From positions 1 through 64,000 of the forward strand of contig CAJUDM010000015.1 of the NCBI GenBank assembly GCA_910584915.1: 64,000 nucleotides of DNA. Direction: 5' to 3'. Both the position numbers and the translations under genes were made by a program. A model generated the notes under the pieces. That model saw nothing but the letters and a program-made list of their open reading frames with translations, did no database searches and was not told where the DNA came from. Origin of the DNA: an uncultured Lachnospiraceae bacterium (GTDB taxonomy: Bacteria > Bacillota > Clostridia > Lachnospirales > Lachnospiraceae). This document shows positions 1-8,586 of this stretch, piece by piece (the first letter of the stretch is position 1; each line of letters begins with the position of its first letter).

Positions 1-55
1 GGAGAGCGATACGTTCGCAACGTATAGGTCAGGGGTTCGAGTCCCCCTATCTCCA
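1..55 (+). tRNA. tRNA-Ala(CGC), 5' end outside window
   Basis: The visible part starts in the D arm. The anticodon stem ATACG/CGTAT closes the 7-base loop TTCGCAA, giving anticodon CGC (Ala, codon GCG). The T arm has loop TTCGAGT. The acceptor 3' strand TATCTCC is followed by discriminator A at 55, with no encoded CCA. One T-stem pair looks mismatched (A/C). A terminator follows directly. Confidence 0.88.
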
Positions 56-64
56 TTTTTTCAT

Positions 65-106
65 GCCCTGAAAACGCTGTAAATATGCGGTTTTCGGGGT
101 TTTTTA
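65..106 (+). terminator. Rho-independent terminator of tRNA-Ala
   Basis: CCCTGAAAAC pairs with GGTTTTCGGGG around an AT-rich loop and is followed by a run of six T. It lies ten bases after the tRNA. Confidence 0.8.
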
Positions 107-107
107 A

Positions 108-713
108 TCAGATTTCCCTCTGTTTGATCCACCACGCCTTTTCTCTCATATCCAGAGAAAAGCTGTCCTGCACAAATTGTACTATATCCCGATCTGCTTT
201 TCCGTTCTCCTTTTTATCCTTGAATACTTCCAATTCTTTTCGCAGTTTCTCCGCCATCTCACTGTGGTCAACTGTTTTGACCAGCCTGCCGCCGTCAAAT
301 ATCCATTCTGTCAAAACCTTATAAGCCCATGCCCTCTGATACCCCATATGGATATAATACTCCCGCATAAAATCCTTTCCTGCAAGAATCCTTCCTGTAT
401 ACTCCATAAATATATTTATATTTTTATAAAGATGATGCCCCATATACTTAAAATGTTTCCCGTCATCACTCTCGGGACTTATACCGTTTATTTTCGGATA
501 ACAGTCCTCCTCCGAATTGATATACAGATTTTGAAGTGTGATACCCTCCGAGGAGATCCGGTAATCACACCAGTATCCATTCCAGCACGCCGTACAGCAT
601 GCAGCCGGTTTTATCCCGTAGTCTGACGGATCAAACTGTATGGAGTTGCTGATCGCAACAATAGAATAATGATCTCCTCCATATAAAAACCTGTCTCCAA
701 TCTGTGCTGTCAT
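108..713 (-). CDS. Hypothetical protein, 201 aa
   Basis: I do not recognise this family. The start at 713 has a strong GAGGAGGG site seven bases upstream. The protein is soluble, with no signal peptide or membrane segment. Its N-terminal part is rich in aromatic residues and has a cysteine cluster at about residues 39-49 (CCTACWNGYWC) that could bind metal. The C-terminal half is charged and probably helical. It reads toward the tRNA-Ala terminator and stands alone, with about 120 bases to the next gene. A role cannot be assigned. Confidence 0.7.
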   Translation of the reverse strand: MTAQIGDRFLYGGDHYSIVAISNSIQFDPSDYGIKPAACCTACWNGYWCDYRISSEGITLQNLYINSEEDCYPKINGISPESDDGKHFKYMGHHLYKNINIFMEYTGRILAGKDFMREYYIHMGYQRAWAYKVLTEWIFDGGRLVKTVDHSEMAEKLRKELEVFKDKKENGKADRDIVQFVQDSFSLDMREKAWWIKQREI

Positions 714-834
714 AATATTACCCTCCTCATACAGCGCATCTATCCCAACAGTACATTTCCTTCAGCAACACAATCCTCTCAACAGTACATCTCTTTCGAT
801 AGTATGTCTCCTGGCAGCATCTTCTGCGCATTCA

Positions 835-1341
835 TCACTCGCCGGTCACATTGATCTGACACATCTTCATCGTCTCCAATGCAGCCTTGTGCGTCTCTTT
901 CGTCACTCCCGCGCAGCAGCCTGCATCCACTGTGATCTCCACATCAGGAAACATCGCTTTCAGGATCAGCGCGTTGGATACTACACAGATATCCGTGCAG
1001 AGGCCGACCAGTTCTATTTCCTCAAAACTTCTCTCATCCCAGTGAGTCCAGCCGAATGTCGGTTTATCGATGCAGATGCTGTCTGGCACTTCCAGCCCCT
1101 CAGCGATCTCCCACCCCTTCGTGCCATAGATACAATGCTTTACCGGAAGCTTTTTCCCCTCCGGCGTATCCAAATAATTTTCCTGATGGGTATCCCTTGT
1201 AAAAATGATCTCATCTCCCCTGTCCCGGTATTCTCCGATCTTTCTCTTCACATGATCAACGATCGCCTGCGCTTCCTTTGTCCCCAGAGAGCCGTCAATA
1301 AAATCATTTTGCATATCTACTACGATCAATGTCTTTTTCAT
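835..1341 (-). CDS. Isochorismatase-family cysteine hydrolase (nicotinamidase-like)
   Basis: 168 aa, a single cysteine-hydrolase domain of the isochorismatase/nicotinamidase superfamily. The N-terminal VVDMQNDF motif supplies the catalytic Asp (about residue 9), DKP near residue 93 the Lys, and GLCTDICV the nucleophile Cys (about residue 119), so the triad is complete. PncA members turn nicotinamide into nicotinate for NAD salvage, and the small size fits a compact bacterial PncA. Relatives act on other amides, so the substrate is inferred only. A good AAGGAGG site precedes the start. No operon partner is visible. Confidence 0.85.
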   Translation of the reverse strand: MKKTLIVVDMQNDFIDGSLGTKEAQAIVDHVKRKIGEYRDRGDEIIFTRDTHQENYLDTPEGKKLPVKHCIYGTKGWEIAEGLEVPDSICIDKPTFGWTHWDERSFEEIELVGLCTDICVVSNALILKAMFPDVEITVDAGCCAGVTKETHKAALETMKMCQINVTGE

Positions 1342-1534
1342 ACTGTTTCCTCCTTATACCTTCCTTCATATTATTCTGGACAGAAGATCCATCCCTCATT
1401 TTCCGTAATTATATCGCCAAATTTCTACTCTTACAATAAAAATTTCTTACATTATCATTTTTCAAAAGAATCATTGACAGACCATCTCTGATTTGATACA
1501 ATAAATCTCGGCAATTCGAAACAATTGTCTGCAG

Positions 1535-1607
1535 GCTGCTGTGGCTCAGTCGGTAGAGCGTCGCATTGGTAGTGCGGAGGTCACGGGTCCGATTCCCGTC
1601 AGCAGCT
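1535..1607 (+). tRNA. tRNA-Thr(GGT)
   Basis: Full cloverleaf. Acceptor GCTGCTG pairs with CAGCAGC. The D arm is GCTC..GAGC. Anticodon stem TCGCA/TGCGG closes loop TTGGTAG (anticodon GGT, codon ACC). The T stem ACGGG/CCCGT closes TCCGATT. Discriminator T, no encoded CCA. Confidence 0.95.
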
Positions 1608-1620
1608 CTTGCCAAATATA

Positions 1621-1661
1621 GCTGGAAACCTTGATTTCGCGGGGTTTTCAGTTTTTTATTG
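1621..1661 (+). terminator. Terminator after tRNA-Thr
   Basis: CTGGAAACC pairs with GGGTTTTCAG, followed by TTTTTT. Its layout closely resembles the tRNA-Ala terminator at 65-106. Confidence 0.75.
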
Positions 1662-1702
1662 CCTCAAATTTGTAATGACACATGATTACATTTTCATATC
1701 TT

Positions 1703-2980
1703 TCACCCTATCTCCCGCACTATGCCCTCGCCGTCAATCTCTACTCCAACGGAAATATCCTCCAGATGCTCAAACAGTTTTTTTGCCTCTTCTCCCTTCA
1801 ACATCCTTGTCCGGCAATCTTCCTGTTTTGCCGGAATGATCTGCACCTCCACCTGACCGGAAGCTATCTCTGTATTTCTGTTGTCTCCTGACAGATGAAG
1901 CCGCAACAGCATCGTGTCCAGTGATTTATCATTGAACCAGAAATTTCCCAGACTGTAAATAATGGGATTGCCCTGATAGAATTCCATCCCCTGCAGACAG
2001 TGAGTATGGGCTCCGATCACAATATCGGCCCCGGCATCAATATACTCTCTTCCCGTGGCCATCTGCACTTCTTCCAATTCCTCGCTGTACTCCGTTCCCC
2101 AATGTACAAGAGCCACAACGTAGTCCGCCCGCTGGCTTGCCTGTCTTATCTCCTCCAGAAATAATTCCGTGTCATAACAGCGCAGAATTCCCGCATCCTC
2201 CTCCGTCGCCTGAGGAGTCATCCTGAATTTTTCTGCCCGGGAAGCTGCCACAAAGGCTATTTTTATCCCATCGATCTCCCTGCAGGCCGGCGTCATCGCC
2301 TCCTCCAGATTTCTTCCCGCCCCAACATAATCTACGCCAGCTCGAGACAGCGTATCCAGGGTATCTTCCATTGCCTCCGCTCCGTAATCATAAACATGGT
2401 TGTTGGCAAGCCCGGCAATATCAACGCCCATCTCCTGAAGCATCGCCGCTCTCGCCGGATCTGCCCTGAAAGTGTACATCTTGTTTTCCAGCGGCTGCCC
2501 TCCGTCACTGTAGCAAAATTCATTGTTGACCCAGCACACATCGGCGCCGCGCATCAGTCCGAGTAATTCCGGCGCAATATTATTTTGCAGATTCTCTCCC
2601 CGTTCGATATAATTCTGCATGACAGCACAATTGTCATCAAAACAGATATCTCCCGCAAAGGAAAGCACAATATCATATCCTTCCGGTTCTCCGGGCGATC
2701 CCTCCCCCGCTTCGAATACCTCCGCCTTTTTATCTGTCTGTTCCTCAGGGGCATCCGCTTCCCCCGCCCCTGCATGCCCTTCCTCTCCCTTCAGATCAAG
2801 CTGTCCCTTCTCCTGTGCCGCCTTCTGCTCCGCCGGCACGGGAACATCCTGGACATCATCGGACCTCCCCATAAATTTCATACCAAAAAGCACAGCCGAC
2901 AAAATCAATCCGGCAGCAGCAATATACTTCACGGAGCCACCGTGCAGCCTCTTATTGTCCTCTCTCCCCGCTCTTCCCAT
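1703..2980 (-). CDS. CapA-family (poly-gamma-glutamate capsule type) metallophosphatase-fold protein, membrane anchored
   Basis: 425 aa. A single N-terminal membrane segment (about residues 19-36) is followed by an acidic, low-complexity linker to about residue 100. The CapA/PgsA domain then carries SFAGDICFDD, VNNEF, GLANNHVYDYG, VHWGTEY, IGAHTHCLQG and SLGNFWF, which supply the Asp, Asn and His metal ligands of the calcineurin-like fold. Family members take part in poly-gamma-glutamate capsule or related envelope work, but no capB/capC lies here. The start is three bases after the AraC gene, with GAGGG inside that gene, so the two are probably co-transcribed. The acidic linker suggests display outside the membrane. 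Confidence 0.85.
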   Translation of the reverse strand: MGRAGREDNKRLHGGSVKYIAAAGLILSAVLFGMKFMGRSDDVQDVPVPAEQKAAQEKGQLDLKGEEGHAGAGEADAPEEQTDKKAEVFEAGEGSPGEPEGYDIVLSFAGDICFDDNCAVMQNYIERGENLQNNIAPELLGLMRGADVCWVNNEFCYSDGGQPLENKMYTFRADPARAAMLQEMGVDIAGLANNHVYDYGAEAMEDTLDTLSRAGVDYVGAGRNLEEAMTPACREIDGIKIAFVAASRAEKFRMTPQATEEDAGILRCYDTELFLEEIRQASQRADYVVALVHWGTEYSEELEEVQMATGREYIDAGADIVIGAHTHCLQGMEFYQGNPIIYSLGNFWFNDKSLDTMLLRLHLSGDNRNTEIASGQVEVQIIPAKQEDCRTRMLKGEEAKKLFEHLEDISVGVEIDGEGIVREIG

Positions 2981-2983
2981 AAC

Positions 2984-3904
2984 CTATCCCTCTTTCAGGC
3001 CGTTCTCTGCCTCCCGGTAAAGTTTTCTGTACTGTCCCGGTGTACACTGCATACTCTTTTTAAATATTTTTCCGAAATAACTGGTGCCAAAAAATCCACA
3101 GGCAAAGGCAATATCCGTGATCGTCCGCTCCGTATCCCGCAGCAGGCTCGCCGCCCGCCTGACGCGGTAGTCCATCAGATAGGTGAAGGGCGTTGTGTTT
3201 AACATATCCTGAAAACATCTCAGGCACTCCCGCCCGCTTATATTCGCCGCCGCAGCGATCTCCTCTAAAGATATTTTCTCACTGTAATGATCTCTGATAT
3301 ACAGCATCATCTTTTTGATGCGCTCCTCCCCCTGGGAACTCACCACTCTTTTTGCCTGCACCACAGGCGCGGCTTCTCTGCATAACAGGCACCACATGGA
3401 GGACAGATCATTGCGCACCGTAAACTCATAGCCGTACTCTCTCTGTTCCGCCGCGTCGTAGGAATGGCGCAGCAGTTCAATGATCTTTCTCTGTCTCGCC
3501 TCCGCGGGACGGAATACCAATGCCTCCAGCTCCCTGCATTCAATTACGGGGGTAATATATTTCTGTTCAAACACATTTTTATATCCGCCCGCTAAGAGTT
3601 GTACATCAAAAAGCTGATTCAGGGACATCGGAGACACCCCCGGCAGCGGTTCCTTATAGTGCAGCATATTGGAATTGATAAAAGCGCCCTCCCCGGTGTG
3701 AAGCGCAAAAGAATGATTGCTTGTATCCAGCCGTATGCCGCCCTGCATTACCCACATAAATTCCACATCTGCGTGCCAGTGCCAGGGCACATACCCGCCC
3801 GGCTGGCGCGCCACTTCATCACAGTCGAACATATGGGGAAATCCCTCCACCGGGTGCGTCACATCCTCCTCCAGATTCTCATTCAGCCGCAGTCCATATA
3901 TCAC
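2984..3904 (-). CDS. AraC-family transcriptional regulator with N-terminal cupin
   Basis: 306 aa. The N-terminal cupin-like ligand domain (residues ~30-120) includes WHWHADVEFMWV, the usual histidine-rich strand. The C-terminal AraC DNA-binding domain (residues ~195-300) has two helix-turn-helix units, ISLEEIAAAANISGREC and DIAFACGFFGTSYFGKIFKK, ending CTPGQYRK. The start is read as GTG at 3904 because AGGAGG lies just upstream and no better ATG exists. It precedes capA-like DNA by three bases. The ligand is unknown; the cupin suggests a sugar or similar small effector. Confidence 0.9.
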   Translation of the reverse strand: MIYGLRLNENLEEDVTHPVEGFPHMFDCDEVARQPGGYVPWHWHADVEFMWVMQGGIRLDTSNHSFALHTGEGAFINSNMLHYKEPLPGVSPMSLNQLFDVQLLAGGYKNVFEQKYITPVIECRELEALVFRPAEARQRKIIELLRHSYDAAEQREYGYEFTVRNDLSSMWCLLCREAAPVVQAKRVVSSQGEERIKKMMLYIRDHYSEKISLEEIAAAANISGRECLRCFQDMLNTTPFTYLMDYRVRRAASLLRDTERTITDIAFACGFFGTSYFGKIFKKSMQCTPGQYRKLYREAENGLKEG

Positions 3905-4137
3905 AATATCGCCACCTCCTTTCCAGTATTGGCCGTATAGTTCTATATTTTGTCTGTATTCTTATTTTTTTCACGCCTTTTTTTCTATATAATCATATCA
4001 TAAACAAAACAGGGATGCCACCTGAAAATACAGACTGTGAAATATCAGTGGTCTGTCACAAAGCACCCTGCAACAGACAAAATAACTTTTGCCGCAACAG
4101 ATAAACATATTTTAACCTGTCGAGAGGAGGAATCTAT

Positions 4138-4389
4138 ATGAAGATCTATAACATCAACAACACCTGCAGCTTTTTTGAGAAACTGGCAGCATGCCGGGGA
4201 GAAGTAGAATTTGTGAATGGGCGAAACGGCTCCCGGACTCCCCTGACAAATCAGGGCATCCAGGAAAACCTTCTTCCGCTCTCTCTGATCAACGGAAAGA
4301 TAAACGAGATCGAACTGATCTTCCACAACCATCAGGATTTCGACAGCATTTTCCGCTGGGTGATGAACAGGGGGAGTATTGCCTGCTGA
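4138..4389 (+). CDS. Small conserved-looking protein, 83 aa
   Basis: I do not recognise a named family. The start has a textbook GAGAGGAGG site. The protein is soluble with no membrane segment. It begins MKIYNINNTCSFFEKLAAC and ends in a helix-like stretch, DFDSIFRWVMNRG. It is transcribed away from the AraC gene across a 230-base divergent spacer. A MITE-like palindrome starts 20 bases after its stop and could end its transcript. Confidence 0.65.
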   Translation: MKIYNINNTCSFFEKLAACRGEVEFVNGRNGSRTPLTNQGIQENLLPLSLINGKINEIELIFHNHQDFDSIFRWVMNRGSIAC

Positions 4390-4409
4390 AAACTTTCTTT
4401 CTTCATGAA

Positions 4410-4507
4410 GGGGCTGCCGCAAAAATCAGTAATTCTACAATATGCATCCAATATCTGAAAGTATTGGCACTATATACTGCAGGAATCTGCTGTTTTGCGA
4501 CAGCCCC
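4410..4507. mobile_element. MITE-like element with 15-bp terminal inverted repeats
   Basis: 98 bp bounded by GGGGCTGCCGCAAAA (4410-4424) and TTTTGCGACAGCCCC (4493-4507), which pair at 14 of 15 positions. The interior is AT-rich and non-coding. The outer bases resemble GGGGCTGTCGGGAAATAG, on the minus strand just upstream of the transposase remnant at 31154-31501, so a link to that insertion-sequence family is possible. No clear target duplication is seen. A large bidirectional terminator is the alternative. Confidence 0.5.
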
Positions 4508-4513
4508 CAGGAT

Positions 4514-5239
4514 TTAGAGCGGGATTTTGAATATTTTCGATGCTGTCATAAACAACGGTATCGCCACGATAAAAAATACCACTGCCGCTGCCGCATAGCG
4601 CACGATAAGCAGTACAAAATTATGGCTGTAATCCCACTCGTCATCCACCATATAGAGCGAACAGGTGCTTTCCGCATGATATTCGCCGCATATTTCCTCC
4701 AAAGCGTCAGATGCCCTGCCGCTTGTTACTTTCTCTCCGACCGGCATGACTGCCGTATCCCCTTTCGCTATCGCTTTCTGGTGAGGGACCGTGAGCTGCG
4801 CCAGGATATAAGAAGAGTCCTCCAGTTCGATCAGACAGTATTCCCTGTAATTCTCCGCACCTTTTGTCAGCAGACTGGACATGTCATCTATCACTTCCGG
4901 ATTGCTTGTGCTTCTCCCGCCTGAGTAGTTCCTCGCATCCACCCAGGGTTTCCTGCCGTATACCCCGGTTCTCACAACGCTCTTCGGGGAGACAGTCACA
5001 TAATCGCCTTCCCTGAGTTCCTCAAACGCGGCGGCGGAAGCGATCAGAGGGATATCCTCCCCTGCGGTCCTTCCGGCATAGGACTTTGTTGAATCCGCCT
5101 CAATCTCATCCATTCCCACAGGCTCTGTCTCTGCATTCAGGAATGCTTCCGGCTGAAACCTCACATAAAATAAAAAGGCGACTATGAAAGCAGCTATAAC
5201 CGCGCACATCAGTACTGTCTTTTTTTTGAAATCATCCAT
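4514..5239 (-). CDS. Two-pass membrane protein of unknown function, 241 aa
   Basis: The start is placed at the second methionine (MDDFKKK) because the AGGAGG site lies six bases before it and overlaps an earlier in-frame ATG. There is one hydrophobic helix at about residues 10-27 and a second near the C terminus (about 208-230, VLLIVRYAAAAVVFFIVAIPLF). About 180 residues between them would face one side of the membrane. That soluble part has YVTVSPKSVVRTGVYGRKPW and a later YILAQLTVP strand. No family assigned. The next gene upstream, 5296-7083, is also membrane-anchored, 56 bases away, so the pair may be one operon. Confidence 0.7.
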   Translation of the reverse strand: MDDFKKKTVLMCAVIAAFIVAFLFYVRFQPEAFLNAETEPVGMDEIEADSTKSYAGRTAGEDIPLIASAAAFEELREGDYVTVSPKSVVRTGVYGRKPWVDARNYSGGRSTSNPEVIDDMSSLLTKGAENYREYCLIELEDSSYILAQLTVPHQKAIAKGDTAVMPVGEKVTSGRASDALEEICGEYHAESTCSLYMVDDEWDYSHNFVLLIVRYAAAAVVFFIVAIPLFMTASKIFKIPL

Positions 5240-5295
5240 GTCTTTCCTCCTCATATACCATTATTTTTCTTCTGCATTTTTTATCGGCTGATCTG

Positions 5296-7083
5296 TCACT
5301 GTCTGAAATTCACTTCAAGATTCATGGTCTCGCGGACTGTCATCTCAGGATTCATCTCTATGAGCCCCTGCAAACTCTCCAGCGTCACCGCCATCCCTTC
5401 CGGCAGCGTTTCCGGATGACGGATCTCCTCCGCCAGTTCTGCCGCATATTCTTCAGAAATTTCTTCACCCATACGATATCTTCCCAGATACAGGACGCAG
5501 GCGATCAGAACATTTTCCTGTTCATATTTCTCCGCCTCCGCGAACATAGCGCCGGTATAATCCATATATTTTGTATATTCTCCAAGGTCGATCTCTCCCT
5601 CATAGGCACCCGAATATTCCTGACTGTAGTTTCTGTCCATAACCTCCTTCATCGTCATATTATCCCGCCCGGCCTGGACGAAGATCGTTTCCGCCAGCAT
5701 CCGCACATCCTCCGGATGCTCATCCGCATATTGAGCGCCGTCCCTGATCTCACCCCCTGTATACTTTCCTTCCTGTAGAAGCTGATTATCCGCCTTGGAC
5801 AACATGGTATACAGCATCGCCGCAGTGGCAGCCTCATGTTTTCCTTCCTCATCTGCCGCCTCGTAATCCTCCGCATACCAGTCCAGATAACGGTCATAAT
5901 ACCGGTTGATGATCATATTCAAAGGCTCCGGCTGATGATCCGGATCACATCTGCCCTCAGAAATAAGCTCCCCGGCCGCGGGCTCCCTCCCCTCCAGTAC
6001 GGCGATCGGATCGCTCGCATAGGAAGTCATCGTCCCCTCTTTCGGATTCTCTGAAAAAATCCGCAGATTCCAGGATTTTTTATAATGGTCCGGCAATTGG
6101 ACCGATACGATTCCCTCAGATTCCGAATCGGTTTCAATGAGGCGTCCGTAATAACGGATATTCTCCTCACCGTCTGTTATCACCGCAGACAGATACTGGC
6201 CGCTCCCGCAGGACGCATTGCTGTAAGCCATCGTGCAGACATCGCCCTCCAGCCGGATATCGCTGATCGTAACATGCTGCGACGCAGAGGAGAGAACAGA
6301 AACCCATTCCCCTGAAGGGTCACCCTCCAGCCGGGTATCCGCCAGCACCGGAGAAGGCGGCCGGTTGAGATTAAGTGACACATCCCTGGTAAATACAATG
6401 CTTTCTCCATCGAGATAAAACGCCGGACGAACAGCTTTCTCCCCGTAAACTTCTCTCCTGTCCTCCCATTTTATGATCTCACCGCTATCCGCCACATAGA
6501 CATCGCCGCCGAGCTCGGACAGCCACCAGTCCTCATCATAGCTCCTCTGCAGATTCTCCTCGGAAAAGCCATAATCCGCTGAAACAACATCTCTCCACAG
6601 AAGTATGAAAATTTTATCTTCCGGCATCTCCCATGCGCCGTACTCATATTTATAAAGCATTGCATCCCGCTCCTGGGGCATAAAAGCGGAGGAATAAAAA
6701 TCCGTGTTGAGATACTCACGGACGACGCTGTTTTCCCAGTGAACATCGACATATTCCTCTTCCGGATCTTCCCTCATATAACTTATTTTGCTCCACTCTT
6801 CACAGTAGTCCTCCGGAATATGGTCCGCCAGCAAAAGAATATCATACTTACTCAAAACACGCCATTTTATTCCGCCATACCAAAGGCAGTCGCCATTCCA
6901 GTCTTTCCCCTTTTTATAAGACGGAGAACGGACATACTTCATCCCCGGAGACAGGCCGTATGGCCTGACAAAAAAGAAATGATAACTCAAAAATACACAC
7001 AGCAATAATACGCCCAAAACCATACATATTATTTTAACGGCTGAGACAGCAGAAAACTTTTTTCCGCATCCATTTTCCTCCAT
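5296..7083 (-). CDS. Membrane-anchored extracellular protein with DUF6273-like domain, 595 aa
   Basis: One N-terminal membrane helix (about residues 14-34, ending FFVRP) leaves the rest outside the cell. Residues ~50-240 fit the DUF6273 pattern: KWRVLSKYDILLLAD, HWENSVVREYLNTDFYSSAF, EDKIFILLWRDVVSADYGF, DWWLSELGG, and VRPAFYLD. A beta-rich middle follows (about 250-360), and the last 240 residues are acidic and helical. DUF6273 is common in Clostridia surface proteins with no known reaction. The leader region holds a long inverted repeat (7158-7206). Co-transcription with the 241-aa membrane protein downstream is likely. Confidence 0.75.
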   Translation of the reverse strand: MEENGCGKKFSAVSAVKIICMVLGVLLLCVFLSYHFFFVRPYGLSPGMKYVRSPSYKKGKDWNGDCLWYGGIKWRVLSKYDILLLADHIPEDYCEEWSKISYMREDPEEEYVDVHWENSVVREYLNTDFYSSAFMPQERDAMLYKYEYGAWEMPEDKIFILLWRDVVSADYGFSEENLQRSYDEDWWLSELGGDVYVADSGEIIKWEDRREVYGEKAVRPAFYLDGESIVFTRDVSLNLNRPPSPVLADTRLEGDPSGEWVSVLSSASQHVTISDIRLEGDVCTMAYSNASCGSGQYLSAVITDGEENIRYYGRLIETDSESEGIVSVQLPDHYKKSWNLRIFSENPKEGTMTSYASDPIAVLEGREPAAGELISEGRCDPDHQPEPLNMIINRYYDRYLDWYAEDYEAADEEGKHEAATAAMLYTMLSKADNQLLQEGKYTGGEIRDGAQYADEHPEDVRMLAETIFVQAGRDNMTMKEVMDRNYSQEYSGAYEGEIDLGEYTKYMDYTGAMFAEAEKYEQENVLIACVLYLGRYRMGEEISEEYAAELAEEIRHPETLPEGMAVTLESLQGLIEMNPEMTVRETMNLEVNFRQ

Positions 7084-7157
7084 GATGCCTTCTCCTTTGC
7101 ATTTTTACAGAGCTCTTTCCTGTCAAAACATTACACCTGCTCTATAGGTATTCTATA

Positions 7158-7206
7158 GGAAAAGGACCGTTTTCGTAAACAGGATACGAAAAACGTGTCC
7201 CTTTCC
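7158..7206. repeat. Long inverted repeat in leader of the DUF6273-like gene
   Basis: GGAAAAGGACCGTTTTCGTA is mirrored by TACGAAAAACGTGTCCCTTTCC with small bulges. Just beside it (7142-7159) is a direct repeat, CTATAGG-TATT-CTATAGG. It could be an operator or attenuator. No T-run follows on the minus strand toward 7083. Confidence 0.45.
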
Positions 7207-7254
7207 CGTTCCCATCTGCCCATTTCGTGCCATTAGCGCGAAAAAAGGAACACA

Positions 7255-7282
7255 TTAAAAGAGCAGGTCCGCGAACCTGCTC
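7255..7282 (-). terminator. Terminator of the LytTR/GHKL operon
   Basis: GAGCAGGT and AACCTGCTC form a perfect hairpin twelve bases after the kinase stop. On the minus strand it is followed by TTTTAAT. Confidence 0.75.
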
Positions 7283-7293
7283 CTGCAGTAAAA

Positions 7294-8577
7294 CTATTTT
7301 TCAATATTCAGCCATATCTCACAGATCAGCCGGTTCTTTTCATTTCTGTAATGCATTGTCCCTCCATAGGAATCCACACATCTCTCAATATTTAAAAGCC
7401 CTATTCCCTTTCGGTGCTCCGCGATCATCCCGTTTCGTATGGGGACTGCTTTATCCGCGCTGTTTTCCACTCTGATAAACAGCATTTCACTGCATCTTTT
7501 TAAAAACAGTCCGACATACCTCTCTGCACCGCACTCCCCCGCCGCCTCCATCGCATTGTCCAAAAGATTTCCAAACAATGTCGTGATATCTATGGACTCC
7601 ATAAAATCCACATCCGCGGCAGATACATCCAGCCTGAACAAAATCTGACGCTGATCCGCCGTTCTCGATTTATCAGCCAACAGGCAGCTCAGGATCGGAT
7701 TGTCCACATACTTTACCGGCATCAAAGGCCTCAGCATATCATCGATCTGCCTTGTATAATCCAGCGCCTCTTCCCTGTTTTCTTCATACAGAGCCTCTAT
7801 CACGGAAATATGCTTTTTCACATCGTGGAGTATGGACAGCGCTTTTACATAAGTATCCTTTTGTATCTCATAGTTCACAAGCCGCAGTCTTTCCTGTTGC
7901 TGCATCATATCATTCTGACGTTTGTAGAAATTTCTTTCATCCTGAAATTTCATAAAATACAAAAGGAACATATTGGAAAACACAATACTCCCCATAACAA
8001 CGGTCAAAAGCGCCGGATGTTCCTCCCCTGAAACCGACGCTGTCACCAAAATATTGACCATACCGTAAAAAAACATGGCGATGTATAACAGATATTGAGA
8101 TGGAGTGCGGACCATCCGTTTTCTCCACAATTTCATAAATAGTACCTGGTAGAGAAACAGCATGACCATTTTTGAAAATGTATATTCTATACTTTTGAGC
8201 AATTCCGCGTTTCCCGGCGTGATCTCCAGGGCTTCCATCAAAAAATCGATCAGATAAACACCCACCGCTTCCGTCAGGCTGAGTATCGTAAAAAAAGCGC
8301 CGGACTCAAATATCCTCATCACATTTCCGCTTATCTTCCCCTCATAAAACCGGAAACTTATCCCGCCTATCATGGCCATATTGGCTGAAAGATTGAGGAG
8401 CGGATTCATCAGCGTATTCACAGACATGACGATCACAACATAAACCGCCGCAAGAACAGCGTACAGGTATCTGTTTCGATATCTTCTTTCATATTTTTCA
8501 TCCCAGAACCGGAACATCACAAAAACGACAACGATGCAGGACACAAAAGATGAAAACCAGAGCATTATTTTATACAT
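7294..8577 (-). CDS. GHKL-domain sensor histidine kinase (AgrC-like)
   Basis: 427 aa. About six membrane helices fill residues 1-205. A coiled segment (FYKRQNDMMQQQERLR) leads into a DHp-like helix with LHDVKKHISVI, the likely phospho-acceptor His. The GHKL ATPase has LFGNLLDNAMEAA (N box) and GIGLLNIERCVDSYGG (G box). It starts nine bases after the regulator at 8587-9339, so the two are one operon read regulator first. Kinases of this type usually sense peptides, but no pheromone gene is visible nearby. A terminator follows. Confidence 0.88.
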   Translation of the reverse strand: MYKIMLWFSSFVSCIVVVFVMFRFWDEKYERRYRNRYLYAVLAAVYVVIVMSVNTLMNPLLNLSANMAMIGGISFRFYEGKISGNVMRIFESGAFFTILSLTEAVGVYLIDFLMEALEITPGNAELLKSIEYTFSKMVMLFLYQVLFMKLWRKRMVRTPSQYLLYIAMFFYGMVNILVTASVSGEEHPALLTVVMGSIVFSNMFLLYFMKFQDERNFYKRQNDMMQQQERLRLVNYEIQKDTYVKALSILHDVKKHISVIEALYEENREEALDYTRQIDDMLRPLMPVKYVDNPILSCLLADKSRTADQRQILFRLDVSAADVDFMESIDITTLFGNLLDNAMEAAGECGAERYVGLFLKRCSEMLFIRVENSADKAVPIRNGMIAEHRKGIGLLNIERCVDSYGGTMHYRNEKNRLICEIWLNIEK

Positions 8578-8586
8578 CTTATCACA

